Assembly: GCF_037325665.1 (NCBI RefSeq)
Contig: NC_090246.1
Location: 38,174,959-38,238,958, forward strand
DNA: 64,000 nt
Origin: Littorina saxatilis
Taxonomy: Eukaryota; Mollusca; Gastropoda; Littorinimorpha; Littorinidae
Direction of reading: 5' to 3'
Shown here: piece after piece, positions 59,133-64,000 of the stretch
How the letters are laid out: every line of letters begins with the position of its first letter
Numbering within the stretch: the first letter of the stretch is position 1
Made by a program: the position numbers and the translations under genes
The notes under the pieces: generated by a model
Database searches by the model: none
The model's input: only the letters and a program-made list of their open reading frames with translations
Told to the model about the DNA's origin: nothing

Positions 59133-59749
59133 TTCTTTCTTTATTTGGTGTTTAACGTCGTTTTCAACCGTTCAAGGTTATATCGCGACGGATTATGATT
59201 GAATGATGGAACCTTATTCTTTGTGATTTTCCGAAATAAGAATGATAAAGATATAAAAACAAATTAAATTTAAAAAAAAATGTCCTCAAAACGATTATTT
59301 GCAAATTAGGTTCAATACTTCGTTGAGACCTGGTCAACTCGTCTCGTTGTACCGTTTTCGGCCAATCCAGAACTAACAAAAAGCTTTGAAAACAGTGCAG
59401 TTTTTCATTCTTTTAGGCCGATATATTGACTTATTGTTTTGGCATCGCTTTAAGCGGCTTGCTTACGCTTTTTTAAAAGCATTTTATAAAATGTCAAAGA
59501 CACAATATTCCTGACACTGGACACCAGTCGACCATGATCCAGATCAGTTCGATGTACGCATTTCATTATTAGCTGTCTATTCACGTCTTGTTCTCCATGT
59601 CCGTGTTTTGTAACTCGCAGTTATTTTCAGAACAAAAGCCGAAGGCCGTTGCTGTGAAAGTTGACATTTTTGGGTTGGTACCGTATAAGTACAATATGCG
59701 TTTCAGCCTTGGGGTGCACACTGCCTGCATTGCGCGTCGGCGCGCGTGT
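59133..59749. other. No gene seen
   Basis: Begins with TTTGGTGTTTAACGTCGTTT and TTATATCGCGACGG, which looks like a dispersed repeat fragment; the rest is unique-looking. Confidence 0.4.
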
Positions 59750-59887
59750 ACACACACACACAACACAGACACACACACATATACTTACACATACACACAC
59801 ACACACACACAAACACATGTACACACACACTAACACACACACACACACAAATGTGCACGCACGCATACACACACACACACATACACA

Positions 59888-59926
<39 letters not shown>

Positions 59927-60011
59927 ACACACACACACACATGTACACACACACTAACACACACACACACACAAATGTGCACGCACGCATACACACACAC
60001 ACACATACACA

Positions 60012-60072
<61 letters not shown>

Positions 60073-60099
60073 TAACTTAACGTACCTACACAGATACGG

Positions 60100-60149
<50 letters not shown>

Positions 60150-60150
60150 A

Positions 60151-60207
<57 letters not shown>

Positions 60208-60210
60208 ACA
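59750..60210. repeat. Long compound (CA)n with a 125-bp duplication
   Basis: CA-rich for about 460 bp. The phrase CACATGTACACACACACTAA through AATGTGCACGCACGCATACA appears at about 59814 and 59939, a duplication of period about 125 bp. Confidence 0.95.
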
Positions 60211-60224
60211 CGCACGGACGCACG

Positions 60225-60434
<210 letters not shown>

Positions 60435-61217
60435 CAAAAGGCGCAAGTTAATCATCCACATGGGAGTAAGGTTACAATATCTTTCAGCATGTTGGAACTC
60501 AAGAGTTCTTGTTGATTCCAACAGAATAAGATTGAATGACGCATCTGATTCACTTTTGTGTGGATTTTATTCATAGTGGTTTGTTTCCTTCTTGTTTACC
60601 TTCCAGAAGCTACCTGCAGTGGAGGGTTTTAGTTGTGTTTTTAATATTGTAAGTATTTTAATGACAGATTGCTTTTGGTAAAACGAGCAATTCATTTTCA
60701 GGCGGTTCCTACTCAGCCAGACTTATTTTGAAGCATAGACGGTTTGTAAAATCGGATTGTTATTTTCTTATGTTTAAAAAAAAAGATGTTTTTAGTGAAA
60801 ACCAAATTTGATATTCTGCGAATCGTGCAGCTATCAGACAATGTGTGAATAGGTTCTTTTTCATGACACTGTCCTAAAAGGTACATAAATTTGGTCTTCG
60901 ACGGAAAAGATACGATCTTATTGCCTTTGTATCTGTTTTTTTCCCCCCCTCTCTCGTCAAAAAAGTGACGGGCGTATTTCTATATTCCATTAAGACCAAC
61001 AAAAGTAAACTGAGATGAGAGAAAATAGCATTTTTCCCCCTCTATACAATCTCTCCTATTTTCGTTGCCGTTGGTTTTGTAACGGTGGAGAACAAGATCG
61101 CCAGTAACATTAACAGCAGAAGCGTTTTTGCCAGCCATTGACGTACTTTGTATAGAACGTAACAATGAGACAGCAACATCCATTTTTGCTCTCTCCTGAA
61201 CGTTATTCTTTTTCCAG

Positions 61218-61282
61218 CATCAATATCACGTACTCGAATGAAATGGATGGCGAAGTGTGCAAGTACGGTCTTTCTTTTTACA
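61218..61282 (+). pseudogene. Second opsin loop-2-like exon, interrupted
   Basis: After a TATTCTTTTTCCAG acceptor (ends 61217), the sequence joins in phase to exon 4 (G-W-S, then S-I-N-I-T-Y-S-N-E-M-D-G-E-V-C-K-Y-G). It is comparable to exon 5, which gives G-W-S-R-Y-S-I-D-H-T-G-A-T-C-A-I-D-W. It has the loop-2 Cys and E-x-x-G-x-x-C, the spacing of squid retinochrome (E-V-H-G-T-S-C). A hairpin-ended repeat has inserted within about 10 bases of C-K-Y-G; after the repeat a T-rich open stretch continues briefly. Could be a duplicated, once alternative exon now disabled, or a chance resemblance. Confidence 0.4.
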
Positions 61283-62172
61283 TTTAGTCAAGTTTTGACA
61301 AAATGTTTTAACATAGAGGGGGAATCGAAACGAGGGTCGTGGTATGTGTGTGTGTGTGTGTGTGTGTGTGAGTGTGTGTGTGTGTGTGTGTGCGTGTGTG
61401 TGTGCGTGTAGAGCGATTCAGACCAAACTACTGAACCGATCTTTATGAAATTTTACATGAGAGTTCCTAGGAATGATGTCCCCGGACGTTTTTTTCTTTT
61501 TTCGATAAATACCTTTGTTGACGTCATATCCGGCGTTTTGTAAAAGTTGAGGCGGCACTGTCACACCCTCATTTTTCAATCAAATTGATTGACATTTTGG
61601 CCAAGCAATCTTCGACGAAAGCCGGACTTTGGTATTGCATTTCAGCTTGGTGGCTTAAAAATTAATTAATGACTTTGGTAATTAAATATCTGAAAATTGT
61701 AAAAAAAAATCATTTTTTTATAAAACGATCCAAATTTACGTTCATCTTATTCTTCATCATTTTCTGATTTCAAAAACATATAAATATGTTATATTCGGAT
61801 TAAAAACAAGCTCTGAAAATTAAAAATATAAAAATTATGATCAAAATTAAATTTTTGAAATCAACTTAAAAACACTTTCATCTTATTCCTTGTCGGTTTC
61901 TGATTCCAAAAACATATAGATATGATATGTTTGGATAAAAAAACACGCTCAGAAAGTTAAAACGAAGAGAGGTACAGAAAAGCGTGCTATCCTTCTCAGC
62001 GCAACTAGTCTACTACCCCGCTCTTCTTGTCAATTTCACTGCCTTTGCCACGAGCGGTGGACTGACGATGCTACGAGTATACGGTCTAGCTGAAAAATTG
62101 CATTGCGTTTAGTTTCATTCTGTGAGTTCGACAGCTTGACTAAATGTTGTATTTTCGCCTTACGCGACTTGT
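61275..62172 (-). mobile_element. Hairpin-ended repeat, copy F
   Basis: Full-length minus-strand copy: TTTTTACATTTAGTCAAGTT at the left edge, (TG)n at 61344-61410, and CGCCTTACGCGACTTGTT at the right edge. TTTCTTTTT flanks both sides (61272 and 62172), a possible 9-bp target duplication, though it overlaps the element's own T-run. Confidence 0.85.
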
Positions 62173-62222
62173 TTCTTTTTCTCTCTTCATTATCGCTGTT
62201 TACTTTTGTTGGTTTTGAATGG

Positions 62223-62294
62223 TTTTTACATTTAGTCAAGGTTTGACTAAATGTTTTAACATAGAGGGGGAATGGAGACGAGGGTCGTGGTGTA

Positions 62295-62372
<78 letters not shown>

Positions 62373-63145
62373 TGTGTGTCTGTGTGTGTCTGTGTGTGTG
62401 TCTGTGCGTGTGTGTGTGTGTGTAGAGCGATTCAGACTAAACTACTGGACCAATCTTTATGAAATTTTACATGAGAGTTCCTGGGTAGTAAATCCCCAGA
62501 CGTTTTGTTTATTTGTTCGATAAATGTCTTTTATGACGTCATATCCGGCTTTTTGTAAAAGTTGAGGCGGCACTGTCACAACTTCATTTTTCAATCAAAT
62601 TGATTGACATTTTGGCCGGACATCGGTATTGCATTTCAGCATGGAGGCTTAAAAATTGATTAATGACTTTGGTAATTAAAAATCTGAAAATTGTAATTAA
62701 AATTATTTTTTTATAAAACGATCCAAAATTACTTTTATTTTATTCTTCATCATGTTCTGATTAAAAAAACATATAAATATGTTATATTCGGATTAAAAAC
62801 AAGCTCTGAAAATTAAAAATATAAAACTTATGATTAAAATTAAATTTCCAAAATCGTTTTAAAAACAATTTCATCTTATTCCTTGTCGGTTCCTGATTCC
62901 AAAAACATATAGATATGATATGTTTGGATTAAAAACACGCTCAGAAAGTTAAAACGAAGAGAGGTACAGTAAAGCGTGCTATGCAGCACAGCGCAACCGC
63001 TACCGCGCTGAACAGGCTCGTAACTTTCACTGCCTTTTGCACTAGCGGCGGACTACGGTCATTGTGAAAAAATGCAGTGCGTTCAGTTTCATTCTGTGAG
63101 TTCGACAGCTTGACTAAATGTAGTAATTTCGCCTAACGCGACTTC
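62223..63145 (-). mobile_element. Hairpin-ended repeat, copy G
   Basis: Full-length minus-strand copy: TTTTACATTTAGTCAAGGTT start, compound TG run 62299-62424, end TTTCGCCTAACGCGACTT. Same orientation as copy F, 50 bp away. Confidence 0.85.
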
Positions 63146-63148
63146 TTT

Positions 63149-63215
63149 CCATTTACTCAAGTTTTGGCGAAATGTTTTGACATAGACTGGTAATCGAGAC
63201 GAGGGTGGTGGTGGT

Positions 63216-63253
<38 letters not shown>

Positions 63254-63396
63254 CGGGGGGGGGGGGGGGGGTTACTGGACCGACCTTCATGAAACTTTAC
63301 ATACAAAATCTTCCAGATGATATCCCCAGACAATTTTGTTCCTTTTTTCCATTTCCGGATTTTAGTGGAAGTTGAGGCGGCACTGTCACGCCCTCA
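63149..63396 (-). mobile_element. Hairpin-ended repeat, copy H, 3' part only
   Basis: CCATTTACTCAAGTTTTGGC, TG run 63217-63250 and a G-tract (63255-63270), then GTTGAGGCGGCACTGTCACG, where it is cut by the SINE. Confidence 0.8.
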
Positions 63397-63780
63397 TTCC
63401 TCGTTATGGCCTAGTGGATAAGACGCCGGCCTCCCCAAAGGAAGGTCGATGGTTCGAATTCCGACCGCGCCTGGCGGGTCAAGGATGGAGATTTTTCCGA
63501 TCTCACAGGTCAAGTAATGAGCAGACCTGCTAGTACCTTATCGCACTTTCGTGTGAACACGCAAGCACTATATAAAGTGCGCCCGGTAAAGATCCTGTAA
63601 TCCTTGTCGGAGTTCGGTGGGTTATAGAAACACGAATGAACTAAGCATGCATCCCCCGAAAGCGGCGTATAGCTGCCTAAATGGCGGGTTTAAAACCGAT
63701 ATACGTGATCGACAAGAAGAAGAAGAAGAAACCGATATACACGTGAAAACGTGGGAGTTTCAGCCCATGAACGAAGAAGG
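63397..63780 (+). mobile_element. SINE with a third tRNA-like head, GAA-tailed
   Basis: Head TTATGGCCTAGTGGATAAGA (A box) and GGTCGATGGTTCGAATTCC (B box); body with AAAGATCCTGTAATCCTTGT and GGTGGGTTATAGAAACACG; tail GAAAGCGGCGTATAGCTGCC, an internal (GAA)n at 63713-63731, and AGCCCATGAACGAAGAAG. The tRNA head differs from those at 19113 and 44727 while the tail is shared with 44727. Confidence 0.85.
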
Positions 63781-64000
63781 AAGGTACCCTCGTATCTTTC
63801 TTGACGAGATTTAAATGATCAAAACATGTTTTGCTATTTTCAGTGTCAATTTCTTTTTCTCTCTTGAACTTTATTGTGAAACGTGCTGCCTTTGCAACCT
63901 ACAATCTGTTCTCTTCTGCTACATTATTTCGACATTTGTTTTACGGTTGTGGAGGAGTAAAGAGCAAAGTTCTATTAGTATTTGATATATCAACAAACAA
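63781..64000. other. Right edge; no exon assigned
   Basis: AT-rich. One frame stays open from a TATTTTCAG acceptor-like site (63842) to the edge but shows no opsin TM6/TM7 motif. Confidence 0.3.

Noticed and set aside
60604-60650. A 45-base stretch between TTCCAG and GTAAGT in the last opsin intron, as a micro-exon
   Set aside because: The splice-like ends are present, but the peptide shows no opsin motif and nothing connects it to flanking exons.
63397-63470. tRNA gene
   Set aside because: A and B boxes are present, but the tRNA-like part runs straight into a SINE body and tail; no closing acceptor stem or terminator.
63840-64000. Open frame at the right edge as the next opsin exon
   Set aside because: No TM6/TM7 features, no lysine in an opsin-like context, and AT-rich composition makes chance openness likely.

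Overview
The window is eukaryotic nuclear DNA, AT-rich, intron-rich and very repeat-dense. Two split protein-coding genes on the + strand can be read exon by exon. The retinochrome-type opsin, together with the tRNA-derived SINEs and other dispersed repeats, points to a mollusc, most likely a gastropod. Genus is not determinable from the sequence alone.

Layout. 1-15.7 kb is intergenic: a decayed Cys-rich coding fragment at the left edge, several terminal-inverted-repeat (TIR) elements, SINE pieces, a ~50-bp minisatellite (3.97-4.59 kb) and a 1.9-kb GA-rich satellite (9.5-11.45 kb). A possible promoter and a truncated SWIM/MULE-type N-terminal fragment sit at 15.7-16.15 kb. At 17.07-26.33 kb lies a complete seven-exon gene for GHITM/TMBIM5, a mitochondrial inner-membrane BAX-inhibitor-family protein of 340 residues. 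Its last intron carries an array of partial copies of its own exon 6, split by a hAT transposon fragment that itself contains a SINE. 27-41 kb is intergenic, with a hairpin-ended ~870-bp repeat, a TTAA-flanked TIR element, a broken integrase-bearing element on the minus strand (33.3-35.2 kb) and a compact block of nested palindromes (35.5-35.67 kb).

From 42.1 kb to the right edge runs the 5' part of a retinochrome/RGR-type opsin gene. Five coding exons give 250 residues, TM1 through TM5 and the third cytoplasmic loop. TM6, TM7 and the retinal-binding lysine were not found and probably lie beyond 64 kb. The introns hold GA and CA microsatellites, nested mobile elements and a 26-bp minisatellite. 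Two internal duplications of opsin coding sequence are visible: a decayed copy of exon 1 about 590 bp upstream, and a second extracellular-loop-2-like exon at 61.22 kb that is interrupted by a repeat insertion.

The two genes are unrelated in function (mitochondrial ion and cristae homeostasis versus retinal photoisomerisation). The shared theme is partial-exon duplication inside introns combined with heavy loading by non-autonomous elements. I see no real tRNA, rRNA or CRISPR locus. The tRNA-like segments are SINE heads.
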